Counted from the first letter of the stretch, positions 22,875 to 34,087 are shown. The stretch: 64,000 nucleotides of DNA from Paragorgia papillata (GCA_035771165.1 JAWNZC010000012.1:1654501-1718500); one strand, 5' to 3'. Notes: generated by a model from the letters alone, not told the origin. Program-made: numbers and translations.

Positions 22875-22951
22875 GATGAATAGCATATAAGAAAGTGGAC
22901 AAGTCGCTAAGAAGTCTTCATTTAATTCTTCATTGTGCGCATTGTTAGGGA

Positions 22952-23374
22952 TTAACCAATTGCGTGAGAGCGCCCTGAATACTTGCAAATGTCAGCTGTT
23001 TCACACCTGCGAACATAGCCATGACAACTCCTGCTAATATCTCGCCTAATAACTTCCATCCCCTCTCTCAGTTTGAAAAAAACCCCAGCAGACTCCAGAC
23101 CGGTAATCCACCGCGAGATCAAGGCCAAAGAAAGAGGAACCCCTGACATCATTGGCCCCCACCCAGTTCGGTCCGAAACGCGTTGGAAGAAAAAAATCCC
23201 AGAACATTTGAAAATCGATTGTATCAAGTTGACTTTGATGACTCGCTGGGATATGAGATTAAACTGTCTGTCTTGGAGCAAATTATTTTTGAATAATTTA
23301 TTTACAATTCTCTCCAATAGCTTGACGCCTCGTTCAATTTCATTAAAACCCATCAAAGCAGTCAACACACACAT
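22952..23374 (-). CDS. Unrecognised 140-codon frame just upstream of ZC4H2
   Basis: The minus-strand frame starts ATG at 23374, preceded by an in-frame stop six codons upstream, and reads NEIERGVKLLERIVNKLFKN then a mostly hydrophobic region and LREGMEVIRRDISRS. It ends 78 bp above the ZC4H2 start codon. A 101-codon plus-strand frame (23073-23378) overlaps it almost completely, and only one, if either, can be coding. It could be a separate small gene, part of the ZC4H2 5' region, or chance. Confidence 0.25.
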   Translation of the reverse strand: MCVLTALMGFNEIERGVKLLERIVNKLFKNNLLQDRQFNLISQRVIKVNLIQSIFKCSGIFFFQRVSDRTGWGPMMSGVPLSLALISRWITGLESAGVFFKLREGMEVIRRDISRSCHGYVRRCETADICKYSGRSHAIG

Positions 23375-23399
23375 CTGATTTTTTTATTTATATACGAAC

Positions 23400-24395
23400 T
23401 CAATATCAACGCCGAAATAAAGAAAGAAAAAAAAAATCGCGGTAAAACTTCATGGGATAACTTAGGATAATTTCAGTTCGACTGTAGCACTTGTCGAAAT
23501 TCATAAATTTACTGTCATAAAATATTAATGTTTACTGAGGATGATTTACTAACTTTTTTAATGTCGGTATATCTCTCTGTTGTTTTAATTTGCTGTTAGC
23601 CTAACTGCAAAATTGAGTTAGTAGTCAACTTCCGTATATCTACTCGAAGCCGCTCATAGCAATGTGGTCTAGATTTTGGCCAGTTTAACAAGCTGTGCGA
23701 GAGATTATTTTGAAAGACAAAGGCCGTTGAATAGAACTCTACTTTGAATTATAAAATAATTTTGGTGTTGCGTTGTCGTTCCAGACTATAGGCGAAAGAA
23801 AAGGCTTTTAATTAAAGTTTCGAATTTACTTTTTTTCCCAATTTTAATTAAGCGACTGTTGGTCGGCGTTTACTAAAAGCATGCTTTTACCACGTTTTTC
23901 TCACCTCACTTCGGTTGTCATGTCAACCTGTTCTTAATCTCCGGGCTAGGAGACTTTTATGGTTTGAATAGAACTTTGAATAGCGTGTGCACGTGGTTCT
24001 GGCACGTTTTGTCCCGTGTTTGTTTGTTTTTTTGCATTTTATAGCGCAGAATACAATCAACTATAGCAAGTTGCTATATAAGTTCTCTAAAGAACGTGAT
24101 GTGACATTATAAAGAAATAAGCGAGAGGGAATATATTTGTTGAAATATGCTCAACTTGTACTTTTATATACATTCGTCCGATTTCCACATTTTAAAACTT
24201 CATAGGCAAAAAGAGCAAATGGTTTGAGAGTCTTTGTATTATTTTTTTTTCGCTGGCACTATGCGACTGTTATGACATATCTATATTATGTGTAAATATT
24301 CTTCCAGCTTTTTGCTTAGAAAAATTTCTGAGTTAACTAAAAACTAATCTCATTTATACTGGATAGCTCAGATACGGGAGATCGTGCAGTTATAT
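23400..24395. other. Gene-less AT-rich stretch
   Basis: No frame with splice support and no clear repeat beyond short A/T tracts. Confidence 0.5.
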
Positions 24396-24399
24396 CTAA

Positions 24400-24737
24400 A
24401 GCCCCGCACAGACGACCAAGTTTTTCCTTGACAAGTTTTTCGTTGAGAAGTTTTATTTGTTCGTGTGTACGACACAAATTGACAAGTTTTTCACCTTGAC
24501 AACTAAGGAGCCTTGTTCAAAAGCTGGTTATGCCAGCTTTTGAACAAGGAAACTTTGTTCGTGTAAGCTTATTACGCGATCATTTAATACCGTCAAGGAA
24601 AACTTGTCCAACCGTACACACGAGCAATTATAACTTGTCAAGGAAAATTGTTGGGAAAAAACGTGTTCATCGTACACACGAGCAAGGAAAGTTACCAAGG
24701 AACTTGTCAAGGAAAACTTGGTCGTCTGTGCGGGGCT
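24400..24737. mobile_element. Harbinger-like MITE, AGCCCCGCACAGACG ends
   Basis: TIRs AGCCCCGCACAGACGACCAA and TTGGTCGTCTGTGCGGGGCT flanked by TAA (24397-24399, 24738-24740). The arms continue with ACAAGTTTTTCCTTG modules repeated inward, making almost the whole 338 bp a mosaic of CTTGACAAG inverted repeats. Confidence 0.85.
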
Positions 24738-24740
24738 TAA

Positions 24741-25030
24741 CATGTTCTCCCTATAGAGGTCCAGTAAGGGCCCGATCCCTTATTGGTTCAGTGTTACTGC
24801 AGGAGAAAACCGGAGGAAACTTGTGGTATTTGGTAGAGTCAAACTGGAAGCACTCTTCTCACATGCGTCCACAGGTGAAGTTTTTTTATTAAGATCAGTT
24901 AACTGAGCTGTGCTTGCGCTAACCCACTGTGCCACAAACACCCCTCAGTTCCCAAGCGGGCCGGGACTCGAACCCACAATTTTCTGATCGTCAGTGAGAG
25001 GCTCTAACCATTGAGCTACTGAGACTCGGA
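24741..25030 (-). mobile_element. tRNA-derived SINE
   Basis: On the minus strand from 25027: GAGTCTCAGTAGCTCAATGG (box A region), TTAGAGCCTCTCACTGACGA, then GGGTTCGAGTCCCGG (box B). The body then has a second tRNA-like stretch (GTGGCACAGTGGGTTAGCGC) and a tail with TTTCCTCCGGTTTTCTCC shared with the 5S SINEs. Related heads: 25235-25815 (split), 27295-27380, 34005-34087, 34888-35412 (split). Confidence 0.75.
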
Positions 25031-25234
25031 TGGTTTTGAACGTAGATTAACTTAAGTTCGATGTACTGTATGATCGATTATATACTATGCAGCAAGTACT
25101 GTACGTCTACGATATATATGTTAGTGTCGTAAACTCATAATAATGCAACAGCTAGCTCGGATATGAGAATTGGATGTAAATGTTCTTCGAGCTATTTTAC
25201 TGGGAAAAATCTAAATCTTTGAGTTGGACTCGAA

Positions 25235-25815
25235 TCATGCATATACACAACCTTCTGAAAAGGTATTGGCAATAAAAATTAAGTTTGTCTCATTTGAAAG
25301 AATTCGTCAAATGGTATAAGAAGACCTTTTTACAATTTTTTCGTATCTGTTTTGGTTTTGGAAATATTTCGACCAAAGACAGCGTGCTGTCCGCCATCTT
25401 GGAATTATTTTCGATATGCATGTGATAAAGCAGGGTAAAGTGAAATTTTTATCTTGCCAACCTTATGACATTATGAGCTAGAAACTCGATTTTGTTGCGC
25501 TATTTCCATTTTAAATTGACCCACAACATTTAAAAAGCCTTCCGTGGAAATTTGGTCATCCACGGAGTAGTTTCATCAGGTTTACCATGCTTGTGACGTC
25601 ACCAATTTCCTAGTTAATTAGACCCAATATTACAACAAGATGGCGGACAGCACGCTGTCTTTGGTCGAAATATTTCAAAACACAAGAAAGATACAGAAAA
25701 ATTACAAAAGGTCTTCTTATACCATTTGACGAGGTCTTTCAAATGAGACAAATTTAATTTTTATTGCCAATACCCTTTAACCAAACTATTGAGCTACTGG
25801 GACTCAGATCATTTT
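25235..25815 (-). mobile_element. tRNA-like SINE split by a TTAA MITE
   Basis: CTGAGTCCCAGTAGCTCAAT at the right (25815 downwards) and AACCTTCTGA / GATTCGAGTCC parts at the left (25235-25259) are the two halves of the tRNA-like head separated by the 25260-25776 element. Confidence 0.55.
25260..25776. mobile_element. TTAA-type foldback MITE
   Basis: The arms AAGGTATTGGCAATAAAAAT and ATTTTTATTGCCAATACCCT extend about 150 bp, through TTTGTCTCATTTGAAAGA and GACAGCGTGCTGTCCGCCAT. The right flank is TTAA (25777-25780); the left flank has decayed to GAAA. It shares the AAGTTTGTCTCATTTGAAAG segment with 58560-58942. Confidence 0.75.
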
Positions 25816-25871
25816 ATAAACGTAGGTTAAGTTTGATCACTGGTTTGATGTATGACATTACGTACCACCCC

Positions 25872-26580
25872 GTTATTACGATAAATATTAAATAAAATAT
25901 TAAACCGAGGTCTTGCTGTATTGACCGAGCGATAGCGAGGTTTAATACGCTCAAGACCGAGGTTTAATATTTTACCGTAAAGACCGAACGGTCGAGGTTA
26001 TTAAGTAGTTTATTATATGGCACTTTTTATTTCAAAATCAATCTTGTATTTCTTGGTCTTCGCTTCCTTTAACAGTTCGTCAAAACACCGAACTAGCGTT
26101 ATTTTCTGCTGTTTCTTTTTCGTCTGGATACTAGAATTTCCTTTTATAATGTCCGTCGTCTTTTCTTTCATTTCTTTTCGTCGTTTTTCGGCAATAAAAT
26201 TTTCTTATTAGGATTTTTTGTTTGTTTCCAATCGTAGGGCATTAACAATTTTCATAATGCCCGCCAATCTCGTTCCCAGAGCCCACGTTCCCCACCCGGG
26301 AAACGAGAGACTCTGGGATAATCCGTTTCACATCGATATTTCATTGGCTGATAACACAGTGAACTCTATATAACTCTTCTTCCGGATAACAAGAATCCTG
26401 TGATGGCGTGAACGGATTATCCCAGAGTCTCTCGTTTCCCGCCCGCTGGGTAAGGGGAACGTGGGCTCTGGGAACGAGATTGAATGCCAGCGGGCATTAC
26501 GGAGAAATCTCGCCACGTCAGCAACCAATCACAGCGCGTGATTTTACAGGAAGTAACCCGTGCCATATAATGAATTCCAA
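25872..26580. repeat. Dispersed repeat with foldbacks, copy 2, holding a MITE
   Basis: About 95% identical by eye to 5590-6055 (same hairpin, same GGCACTTTTTATTTCAAAATC and AACCAATCACAGCGCGTG). The MITE at 26266-26481 interrupts the CATAATGCCCG-GGGCATTACGG palindrome that is intact at 5956. Confidence 0.8.
26266..26481. mobile_element. Mutator-like foldback MITE, copy 2
   Basis: Same AATCTCGTTCCCAGAGCCC termini as 1413-1831 but only 216 bp. The flanks AATGCCCGCC and AATGCCAGCG are near-duplicates. The empty site is visible at 5956-5978. Confidence 0.85.
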
Positions 26581-26699
26581 GAATAGTGTAATACTCCGTC
26601 GTTAATACGACCACACCGTTATTACGGCTAGATTTTTTAAGTAAGGCATGTTCTTAATAGAAGCTTTGTATATGTTGCCTTAGCCTGTAAACAGACTGT

Positions 26700-26701
26700 C
26701 T

Positions 26702-26746
<45 letters not shown>
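26700..26746. repeat. Poly(T)-poly(G) tract
   Basis: Eleven T then roughly 34 consecutive G. The length is liable to sequencing error. The G-run could form stacked quadruplexes. Confidence 0.9.
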
Positions 26747-26783
26747 GGTTTATAATGCTGGCTGGGATATAAAAATTGATTGT

Positions 26784-27253
26784 AAAGGTGAGGTAATACG
26801 GGCAACATTTTTCTTCAACTTGCAACGCGCAACTTTGTAATTGCAAAGCGTTGTGCCGTTGTTGCACGTATTACCACCCACCTTAAACATTGTCACGCAA
26901 CAATTGGGAATGACCCCGTTGTCGGGCTTGGACTCATGTGAGTAGAGTTGCAGTTGATCTCTCCTGTGATTCGAGGGTTTTTCGCCGGGTTCTCCGGTTT
27001 TCCTCCCTCCATAAGATCAACACCTAACATCTTAGCTGTGATCCGTGGTCTGAACTGTGTCGATGGCGGCTGCTTGAAGCGCCTTTGATATGCCTCGATA
27101 CGGCCACGTTGATCTGCGTCCTTCGCAATTCAGCCACTGGCTGCAAGTAAGGATGATTAGCCCCCAGTCCTTTATCCTTTAATACGTGCAACAACGCTTT
27201 TCAACTTGCAACGCAACAATGTTGCAGCAATTTGTTAATCGTATTACTTCACC
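26784..27253. mobile_element. AAGGTGAGGTAATACG foldback with a SINE in or beside it
   Basis: AAGGTGAGGTAATACGGGC at 26785 pairs with CGTATTACCACCCACCTT at 26869 and again with CGTATTACTTCACCTT at 27239. CAACTTGCAACGC modules occur in both parts. 5S SINE copy B lies between them, so a SINE probably landed inside one element or between two. Confidence 0.55.
26904..27155 (+). mobile_element. 5S-derived SINE, copy B (5'-truncated)
   Basis: Begins within the end of the 5S block (TTGGGAATGACCCCG) and has the full tail through CTTCGCAATTCAGCCACTGG. Confidence 0.85.
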
Positions 27254-27294
27254 TTAATAAATGTTCTTCGAGCCACTTTACTCGGAAACATTTC

Positions 27295-27380
27295 CGAGTT
27301 CTCAAGTGGGATTTGAACCTACAACCTGATCGCCAGTGAGACGCTCTAAAGTCTAACCATTGAGCTACTGGGACTCGGAT
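27295..27380 (-). mobile_element. tRNA-derived SINE head
   Basis: Minus strand: CGAGTCCCAGTAGCTCAATG with box B-like GTAGGTTCAAATCCC. A short internal duplication (TCTAAAGTCTAAC) disturbs the anticodon region. Confidence 0.6.
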
Positions 27381-27975
27381 GATTTTAACGCGTAAGTTGA
27401 GTTCCATGTATGGCATTATATACTGCTATACTTCTGTATATGATGATAAAGACATCTGTTTATGTGGCAATGCGTGTTGAGTCAAGAGATGTATATGCTT
27501 GCAGCTCGGATACGAGGATTGGGTGTAAATTATAATTTACTAGAAACATGACTCGAACCCAGAACCTTCTGCATGGTCGTCGTTGATAGGTCTTTAGTGT
27601 TCTCCCTCCTTCAGTTAAAAAATCCTTTGGCTTTCACTTTCCACTGTACTTGGGACGCCTCTCCTAACTCCTTTTCAGCTTATTTCGTTCGAGCCCCAAT
27701 TTTCCCGGAGGGGGTACTCTGGCAATTTTTGGGTAGGGATGTGCCGCCGTGACCTCAAAATCCTGACCCTATCCCAGACCTAAAACTAATACCCTATCCC
27801 AGACCTAAACTAAAAAAAATCAATACCCTATCCCAGCACTGGGGTCACATTGGCATCCATACCCTATCTTAGACCAAAATAGGCTCCCCATTCCAGACCA
27901 AATGAGACAATTTGTGTATGTATATACCTGCCGAGCCAATTTAATCCTATAGTAGGAGAATAAAGTCGCTAGTAA

Positions 27976-28121
27976 GGGGCTGATTTGGATGAGCTGGGCT
28001 ATCTTTAAACTAAATCAATTCTTGGAAAATTTAGTGTATACGAGTTTTAAAATCACAATACAATCTTAATCAAACGAGTCAGCCCGGTTAACTGGACTAG
28101 TCGGCCGGTTCATGTAATCAG
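27976..28121. mobile_element. Degenerate Harbinger-like MITE related to 52626-53235
   Basis: TAA then GGGGCTGATTTGGATGAGC on the left; AGCCCGGTTAACTGGACTAG and CATGTAATCAG then TAA on the right. The right G-run is lost. Confidence 0.5.
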
Positions 28122-28955
28122 TAAATTTACGTTACTGTACACGCATGTCTACACTGTAGACATGCGTGTTTGGCACATCTCTTGGTACTGTAGTAAAAAC
28201 CAGACACAGTGCTAAAGAACGGTGTTTGGCGTAAAAAATGTCGCGTTTAAAACGTCGCTTGCAATTGATAGACAGGAACGGGAGGAGGAACGAACGGACA
28301 AACTGAGTCGCAGGCAGAAGATAGCGTTGGTGAGTCCGTTAGGACACTTCGATACATTCACTGCGGATTTAATCGTGCGTGTTATGCAAGTCATGCCATG
28401 CCATGCCATGCACGGGTGATTAGAGTAGACAGGAGGCAGACACTAGTCCCAACATATCTTCCCCAACAGGGAAACGGTTTTCTAATTTTAATGAAACATT
28501 AAGCCGTTATCGATTTTCCGAAAGCTCGCTTTTTTTTCTCGTAAAATGACAAAATGTCTACAGACACGGAATTTAGACGTTTAGGCTTCCAATTATGTTA
28601 TTGCTTTTTTCTGAGAAGCTCGTCTCCTCCGACACACAAGATTCGACCACTCCTCCCCCCGTGGCCGTGGGAAATCTTAGTCAATCTCTGGTCCGATTGG
28701 CCTTGATGAAATTATGACTGCGAACTTTTGCTATAGCCAAAACTAAACGTATGTTTACATTATTCAGTTTTAACTGTTGCATCTACTCAGTTTAACAGCT
28801 GTGCTGTTATCTTACGTATAGATGTATAAATAAATTATCTACTCCAATTGTGTGTAGTCTGTCGTGCTTCGGTTAGGCTTAACACAATCGATTTCTAAGC
28901 ACAATTAGTAAAGTTGAAAAAAAGTTGTCAACCTTCCTCCAATCCGGTACGTTTT

Positions 28956-29190
28956 AGGATGGGGTTAGTACTTGGATGGGCGACCGCTTGGGAATGACGC
29001 CGTTGTCGAGCTTTGAACTCGTGTGAGTAGACTTGTAGTTCATCTCTCCTGTGCTTCGAGGGGTTTTTATATGGGTTCTCCGTTTTTCCTTCCTTCGTAA
29101 AATCAACACCTATACTTGGCTGTGATCCGTGGTCTCAACTGTGTCGTATGGCGGCTGCCGTTGATCTGCGTCCTTCGCAATTCAGCCACT
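28956..29190 (+). mobile_element. 5S-derived SINE, copy C
   Basis: GTTAGTACTTGGATGGGCGA with CCGCTTGGGAATGACGCCG, then the shared tail. The tRNA-like head is missing and the tail lacks the TTGAAGCGCCTTTG segment. Confidence 0.88.
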
Positions 29191-29267
29191 CCTCCCACTT
29201 CACCACTCTTCTTTGCTCATTTTTTTTGTCTTCCTTCCCTCTTTCTTTCTTTCACTGTCGCCCCTGT

Positions 29268-29268
<1 letters not shown>

Positions 29269-29329
<61 letters not shown>

Positions 29330-29675
29330 CGATCCTTTTATACTTTAAATATACCTTTATTTTCAACGTTTCGGGGAAGGTCCAAACATTTCTTTCAGTA
29401 AACCATCTCCTCTTAATATATGTCCAATCCATTATTTTGTCTCCTTTCAATACAGTTCATAAAACTCCTTTCTTCATTTACTCTCTGTAACACCTCCGTT
29501 ATATAATATATAATATAATATAATATAATATAATATAATATATATATCTATATCTATATATGATTTCGAACTTGACACTTATCTTTATATATATATATAC
29601 TATAAGTGGGCTTATCCGCTCTATCTTTACGGTATTGAGCACTTTTCGACATTCCGCGAACAACACTTTGTTTGT

Positions 29676-29727
<52 letters not shown>

Positions 29728-30095
29728 TATAAGTGGGCTTACCTTTAGCCGCCTGAAGATCGCCCAGCGTGAAACTGACAGTAGCGACCATCAACTGTTG
29801 AGGTAAGTCCACGTATAGTATTCGCTCGGTATTGAGCACTTTTCGACATTTCGCGAACAACACTTTGTTTGTTTGTTTGAATATATATATATATTTTCTA
29901 CATTATATATATATATATATATATAAACAAATGGATGTAGAACGACTCAACAAATATGCCTAATCAAATTTGTTGAGTCGTTCTACCTCCATTTTGTTTA
30001 ATATGCTCTGGGTATCCATTGAGCACTCTGCCAAATGTTATTATAATCTACTCAACCTATCTATCTATATATATATATATATTTATATATATAAT
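29269..30095. repeat. (CT), (CA) and (TA) microsatellite region with a tandem duplication
   Basis: CT/CA run 29269-29311, TA-rich tracts at 29311-29330, 29500-29560, 29680-29726, 29880-29925 and 30060-30092. Two copies of CGGTATTGAGCACTTTTCGA (29631 and 29826), each followed by GCGAACAACACTTTG, frame the micro-exon candidate. A 36-bp inverted repeat around AAATTTGTTGAGTCG lies at 29926-29998. Confidence 0.85.
29749..29802 (+). CDS. Possible 54-bp micro-exon
   Basis: CTTACCTTTAG precedes it and GAG-GTAAGTCC follows. One frame reads RLKIAQRETDSSDHQLL. The same DNA can be read on the minus strand (acceptor CCTCAACAG, donor AAAG-GTAAGCC) as LMVATVSFTLGDLQAA. No partner exon was identified. Confidence 0.15.
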
Positions 30096-30429
30096 GTAGA
30101 ATATATTCAGAAGAACTTTGGTGGTTGAAATGTTTTGTGTGTAGTGAAAACCCGCATATAAGAGTCTAGTGAGTGAGAACCTGTAGGCTAAAATTGGGAC
30201 ATTTAAACCTCCATTATATAAGAACCTGTTGAGTCTAAAAAGTAGAAGACTGGTTCTTATTTAGAAAATCAGGAAAAGTATCGAAAATAATAACTGCAAT
30301 TTATATGGCAACCTTTAGACTGTGCAAAATCTCTTGTAATTTGATTTTGATGTACTTTACACAAATAATTGCCTCAATACTGATTATAGATTTATATAGT
30401 TTCAGTGAGTATACAGTTTAGACTCTCGT

Positions 30430-30885
30430 GCCCTGGCATCGGCTGGTCACATGACACCCAGAATTTTTGGGGTGTTTTGGCAGGAAAATTTATGCGGTCT
30501 CTGTGTTTTGTTTTTGTGTAATACGTATACAGCATGAATAATAAATGAGAAATATTTAACGCTGTGCCGCCTCACTCGTGTGAACCCTTTATCATAAAAG
30601 CAACTAGCATTATTCATCATGATACTCCCACGATTATCCAGGATACATGTAAATGTCATGAACAAACATATATCTAGTGTTGTTGTTGACTTTAACCAAA
30701 GCTGTCGTTTCCGTTCTTTGGGTAAACTTTGCAGAGTGGATCTATTGCAATTCAAATTGTCATGAATAAATTATACCCTATCTGAATTAATCGAGTTCTT
30801 AAACCGGCCAATCAGATTATAGAATCGACCAGCCGATGCCAGGGCCATTTTCGCCGACCTCCCGGCGTGGAGGCAAAATGCCCTG
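30430..30885. mobile_element. Probable MITE with GCCCTGGCATCGGCTGGTC ends
   Basis: GTGCCCTGGCATCGGCTGGT (30430) is complementary to ACCAGCCGATGCCAGGGCC (30830). A second end-like motif, CCCTGGGTACGAGGTTGAA (30870), matches the termini of 8023-9326. The structure is composite and incompletely resolved. Confidence 0.5.
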
Positions 30886-31208
30886 GGTACGAGGTTGAAT
30901 CATTGAACTATAAGAAGACTGGAACGATAACTCAGGGGGGGATTTTGAAACCAGTGCCAGTTCCTTTGTAGGTAGCTCCCGTGCTTCAAGTTACTTAATT
31001 TTCATCCTGCCATATATTTTGTTTGGGACGATAACAAATTACTCCAAAACAACGGATTGAAATACATTGTTTTATACGTATGTTTTTAGAAATAGCATTG
31101 GCTTCAATTTGATGTATAGTATAAGTTTCCTCGTTATTTTAAACTTTTTAAAATGTAGTAAATGTTCGACCACATTTCGCTGGGAAATAACACTAAGAAA
31201 CTTGTTGT

Positions 31209-31531
31209 AGTTTTTCTGAGTTTTGAGCTGAAATACTTAACGCTGAATGTTGGGCTGTATATGAAACTGAAGCTATTGAAAAATGCTATTTGGTATAGAA
31301 ACTTCAAGACTTTAGCTAAAAGGGAAATAATTAAAACAAAACAAAAAAGAACTGCCATTTTGTTTGCCGTAGGTTACAAAATGGCAGTTGTTTTTATATT
31401 TTTTAATTATTTCCCTTTTAGCTAAAGTCTTGAAGTTCAGTCTATACCAAATAGCATTTTTCAATAGCTTCAGTGTCATATACAGCCCAACGTTCAGCGT
31501 TAAGTATTTCAGCTCAAAACTCAGAAAAACT
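31209..31531. repeat. 323-bp foldback
   Basis: Arms of about 150 bp (AGTTTTTCTGAGTTTTGAGC with GCTCAAAACTCAGAAAAACT at the ends, and TTTAGCTAAAAGGGAAATAA near the centre) around AAATGGCAGTT-type sequence. Two shadow frames run through it. Confidence 0.85.
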
Positions 31532-31855
31532 AATAAAGATCTTTGGCTTCATCCATTCATAAGGCCTGACGTATGGAGTTAGCGTTCCAGTTTACTTAGA
31601 GTTCAATGGGTTGAATAAGAGTAACAGTTATCAACCAGAGCACTGGGTTCTAACTATAGAGAACCACAGGTATTGTAGTTCCAGTATTAACTGACAAGTG
31701 TTTTACTCTTAAGAAAATAAGACCTGAACCTCAATAGTCTAAATTCTCAGTAGACACTAAATATATAAGAACCGTTTTAGGCTAACTTGGAAAACCCTAG
31801 GTCAGTCTTATAGGCGGGTTTCACTGTAATTTATGTGCAATTTATATAGTGTAAT

Positions 31856-32143
31856 ACCCTGCGAGCAGAGCCTACTTTTCCTTATTTCTTCGCTGAGAGA
31901 AAAGTAGGCTCTGCTGTATTCGTGACTGGTTTCCATTGCGCATGCATGTCAGTTGCTTGGTTACAATCTCGAACCCAGTCCCAATCAGAGCAGAAAACAA
32001 AACGATAACCGGTTAAACGGGTCTTAAACGGGTTACTTCGTCCTAAACTTGGACGAAGCCAACTGACACGAATACAGCAGAGCCTACTTTTCTTCCTCTC
32101 TCTCAGCGAAGAAATAAGGAAAAGAAGGCTCTGCTCGCAGGGT
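31856..32143. mobile_element. Mutator-like MITE, ACCCTGCGAGCAGAGCC family, copy 1
   Basis: TIRs ACCCTGCGAGCAGAGCCTAC and GAAGGCTCTGCTCGCAGGGT, with TTTCTTCGCTGAGAGA in both arms. The flanks TATAGTGTAAT and AAAAGTGTAAT agree at 9 of 11 bases. Copy 2 is at 43054-43348. Confidence 0.85.
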
Positions 32144-32717
32144 AAAAGTGTAATGCCATTTCTAAGCTGTAAATTTTCTATTTGAATTCTAACTGCATTT
32201 TTATCGTAGTTTAATTAGCGCACATAATAGACAGTCTATACATTCTTAAGAATATTGTCGCGTCATTCCTCCTGACTTAATCCGGACGTAGTAACCATAT
32301 ATATTTAAAAAATAGATTAATATCTTTCATGCTATGATTGTGTTATTCCTTATTACGGTATTTTCTATGGTAGCTAGACTACGTCCAAACAGACAAATTA
32401 TACAAGGACTGTGGCTGCGTGGGTGTTTGTTAAATAAACGAGGCACTGCAGTAATTGATATTTGATAAGCTTTAAATAAACCTGTATGGCATACTGTCTC
32501 GGTCTTTGTTCGTCCCTGTTAATTTTATACAAAATTATACAGAAACTGAATAAAAAATTAAGAAACATTTCTTCTCCTCCCTCAGTACGAATATATTCAT
32601 CACTTTTCAGCTGCCGAAAAAGAAATCTTTTCTCTTCTTTATTATTCATTAATAATTCTTCTGATATTGAGAGATTAAACTATACAGATCAGACTGGCTT
32701 GAATCAGAGTGTCTTTT

Positions 32718-33009
32718 AGGGGAGCACGGGTGGCGTGTGCTGTTAGCGCGCCGCCTGTCACCAAAAAGTTAAGCCCGGTTAGACGGGGTTAGTATTTGGA
32801 TGGGTAACTCTTGGGAATAATCCCGTTGTCGAGCTTGGAACTCATGTACTCATGCAAAGAGTTGTAGTTGATCACTCCTGTGCTTCGAGGGTTTTTCGCC
32901 GAGTTCTCCGGTTTTCCTCCCGCCATAAAATCAACACCTAACATCTTAGCTATGATTCGTATGGCGGCTGCCTGGAGCGCCTTTGATATGCCTCGACACG
33001 GCCACTCAT
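32718..33009 (+). mobile_element. 5S-derived SINE, copy D, with intact head
   Basis: The head GGGGAGCACGGGTGGCGTGT runs directly into the 5S block AAGTTAAGCCCGGTTAGACG and GTTAGTATTTGGATGGG, then the tail, which stops at CGACACGGCCAC where a LINE 3' end begins. Confidence 0.9.
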
Positions 33010-33733
33010 GATTTAATAATAATAATAATAATAATATGACTTTATTTCTTGAAGGTAAATTTATACATTATTACAATTAAGTATTTTACATAATGGCACT
33101 CATAGATAAAAATAACACATATTAGTAAAAATAAAACAAAAATAATTTTTTTTAGTTTTTTTAGAATATTAGAAATAACCAGTATCAGAAATTACAAATA
33201 CACAAGTTACATATAGCAAATACATTTTACAATAGGTTTACAGACATGACATGCAAATTGTTCAAGGTGGTCAACTTCGTAATTTAAATTTTTAAAGAAT
33301 AATTTGAGTTTAGTTTTGTAAGAGGAGCATGAATAATTATTGATTAACTTCGATTGGTAAAGAATTAAAAAGTGAGACCCCACTGTAGGATAGTTTGGAC
33401 TTTGCCAATTCTGAATTAACAGAGGGCAACATATAAGGTCAGTCGAAGATGACCGAGTATTTAAATTGTGTGCCTCATTAACAAATGTAAATAGTTTGCG
33501 GACTTCAATTGGTGTTGAAGAACGCAAAACATTAAAAATCATCTGTATTTTTCTCATTTTGATTAGATTATGGATTGGAATCCATTTAAGTATACGGAAC
33601 AATACTACTGACGGAGTTGTTATACTTTCGTCTAAAGTTAATCGAGCTGCTCCTTTTTGGAGTTTAAGAAGTTGATCGAGTAATTCATTTCGTGCTTTCC
33701 CCAAACCGTATTACAATATAATAAATGAGGCCC
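33010..33733 (-). mobile_element. 5'-truncated non-LTR retrotransposon (CR1/L2/Jockey-like RT C-terminus)
   Basis: The minus strand reads CNTVWGKARNELLDQLLKLQ, then KGAARLTLDESITTPS and RILKWIPIHNLIKMRK, typical of the region just after the reverse-transcriptase domain in CR1/L2-type LINEs. About 170 residues are open to a stop at 33207. The 3' UTR is about 170 bp and ends in (ATT)n (33014-33036). The 3' end abuts SINE D, which gives the insertion point. It is a dead-on-arrival copy. Confidence 0.85.
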
Positions 33734-33735
33734 CC

Positions 33736-33823
33736 TATCCTTTTATCCTTTCCTTTCCTTTCCTTTTCTTTTCTTTCCTTTCCTTTCCTTTCCTTTCCTT
33801 TCCTTTCCTTTCCTTTTCTTATA
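33736..33823. repeat. (TTTCC)n microsatellite
   Basis: About 15 TTTCC pentamers with occasional TTTTC. Confidence 0.95.
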
Positions 33824-34004
33824 GTCAACTTATAAGCAATAGTTACTAGACATTTATTAGTACCCTATAACATGCATGCATATAGCCGAAGTTTTGGCTC
33901 ACAAAGATATTTGATATTTCAGTCGATTTATTAAGTACTTTGTGTATTCACTATATGTTTGGTGCACGTTCATCAAGCTCAATTACTCAATTATTAAAAG
34001 ATTT

Positions 34005-34087
34005 CTGAGTCCCAGACAGGGTTAGAACCTGCAACCTTCTAATGACTGGTTAGACGCTCTAACCATTGAGCCACTGAGGCTCAGATG
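34005..34087 (-). mobile_element. tRNA-derived SINE head
   Basis: Minus strand: CTGAGCCTCAGTGGCTCAAT then GGTTAGAGCGTCTAACCAGT and GCAGGTTCTAACCCTG, with boxes A and B slightly decayed. Confidence 0.6.

Noticed and set aside
24960..25027. Functional tRNA gene
   Set aside because: Boxes A and B are present but the acceptor stem does not pair and the sequence continues into a SINE body; several diverged copies exist.
28222..28419. Plus-strand frame with a fair donor (TTG-GTGAGT)
   Set aside because: No ATG start, stop immediately upstream, no acceptor or partner exon; too weak to annotate.
33466..33675. 69-codon plus-strand frame
   Set aside because: Antisense shadow of the LINE reverse-transcriptase fragment.
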